DNA from: Sphingomonadales bacterium
Lineage (GTDB): Bacteria; Pseudomonadota; Alphaproteobacteria; Sphingomonadales; Sphingomonadaceae
DNA length: 64,000 nucleotides
Reading direction: 5' to 3'
Assembly: GCA_021298455.1 (NCBI GenBank)
Contig: JAJTFR010000002.1
Span: 1 to 64,000 of the forward strand
Both the position numbers and the translations under genes were made by a program. Within the stretch, counting starts at the first letter, position 1. Each line of letters opens with the position of its first letter. Under the pieces are notes generated by a model. It searched no databases and was not told where the DNA came from. It worked only from the letters and a program-made list of their open reading frames with translations. Positions 63,958-64,000 of this stretch are shown piece by piece.

Positions 63958-64000
63958 AGCCCACCCGCTTTCAGGAACCCGTCGATGATCCGGTTCATTT
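63954..64000 (-). CDS. metX: C-terminal codons of an upstream gene, probably metX
   Basis: Only the last fourteen or so codons are in the window (reading ...N-R-I-I-D-G-F-L-K-A-G-G-L-stop). The stop overlaps the metW start, which fits homoserine O-acetyltransferase followed by MetW. The identity rests on gene order alone; too short to recognise from residues. Confidence 0.5.
   Translation of the reverse strand, partial: MNRIIDGFLKAGGL

Overview
The window is a contiguous stretch of chromosome from an alphaproteobacterium. It is most likely a member of the Sphingomonadaceae (Sphingopyxis/Sphingorhabdus-like), judged from protein resemblance, the gene order around hemE, the moderately high GC content and the sphingomonad-type small conserved proteins (DUF3572, DUF6489, DUF1491). 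I see no insertion sequence, prophage, CRISPR array or rRNA operon. Nearly all of it is housekeeping DNA, tightly packed, with many 1-4 base stop/start overlaps.

Layout. 1-8980: HAD hydrolase (cut by the window edge), DUF3572, divK, a DsbD/ScsB-like thiol reductase, heme A synthase, rplM-rpsI, an alpha/beta hydrolase, then a divergent cluster of an unrecognised class-V-fold PLP enzyme with a small partner ORF and a variant D-Ala-D-Ala-ligase-like ATP-grasp enzyme. 9071-20503: sdhB, thioesterase, zapE, M20 peptidase, then a TCA block mdh-sucD-sucA-sucB-lpdA. 20508-26009: TRIC channel, small membrane protein behind a CtrA-type site, aspartate aminotransferase, pabBC fusion, tRNA-Gly(CCC), mobA, fghA. 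26019-30155: a chaperone-usher-like pilus cluster with a DUF4402 pilin, a terminator after the pilin, a chaperone and an unusual usher-like barrel.

30348-46994 is the chromosomal origin region: parB, parA, rsmG, mnmG, mnmE, (DUF6489, dienelactone hydrolase, GNAT, TerC), rho, hemJ and hemE, then a 309-bp oriC candidate, then ppsR, maf, aroE, coaE, dnaQ, hpf, ptsN and DUF1491. Nearly all genes point away from the oriC candidate on both sides. Three parS palindromes lie 7-9 kb from it; two are inside rsmG and mnmG. 47164-64000: SleB-type hydrolase; an argH-lptM-like-lysA-cysG-proC operon; tlpA; tRNA-Val(TAC); a MarR-type regulator; M3 peptidase; an SPFH/RHH/membrane operon; acyl-CoA carboxyltransferase; ispG; EamA transporter; GNAT; SDR; metW; and the last codons of a probable metX.

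Several genes carry lesions against family expectation. mdh lacks about 56 residues including the catalytic Asp-Arg and His motifs. rsmG has an apparent one-base frameshift whose repair restores an ATGA overlap with parA. tRNA-Val has a C4:U69 acceptor mismatch. ptsN and argH lack an ATG/GTG/TTG at the expected start. These may be real, or errors in a draft consensus. The best candidates for undescribed biology are the PLP/ATP-grasp divergon and the DUF4402 pilus cluster.
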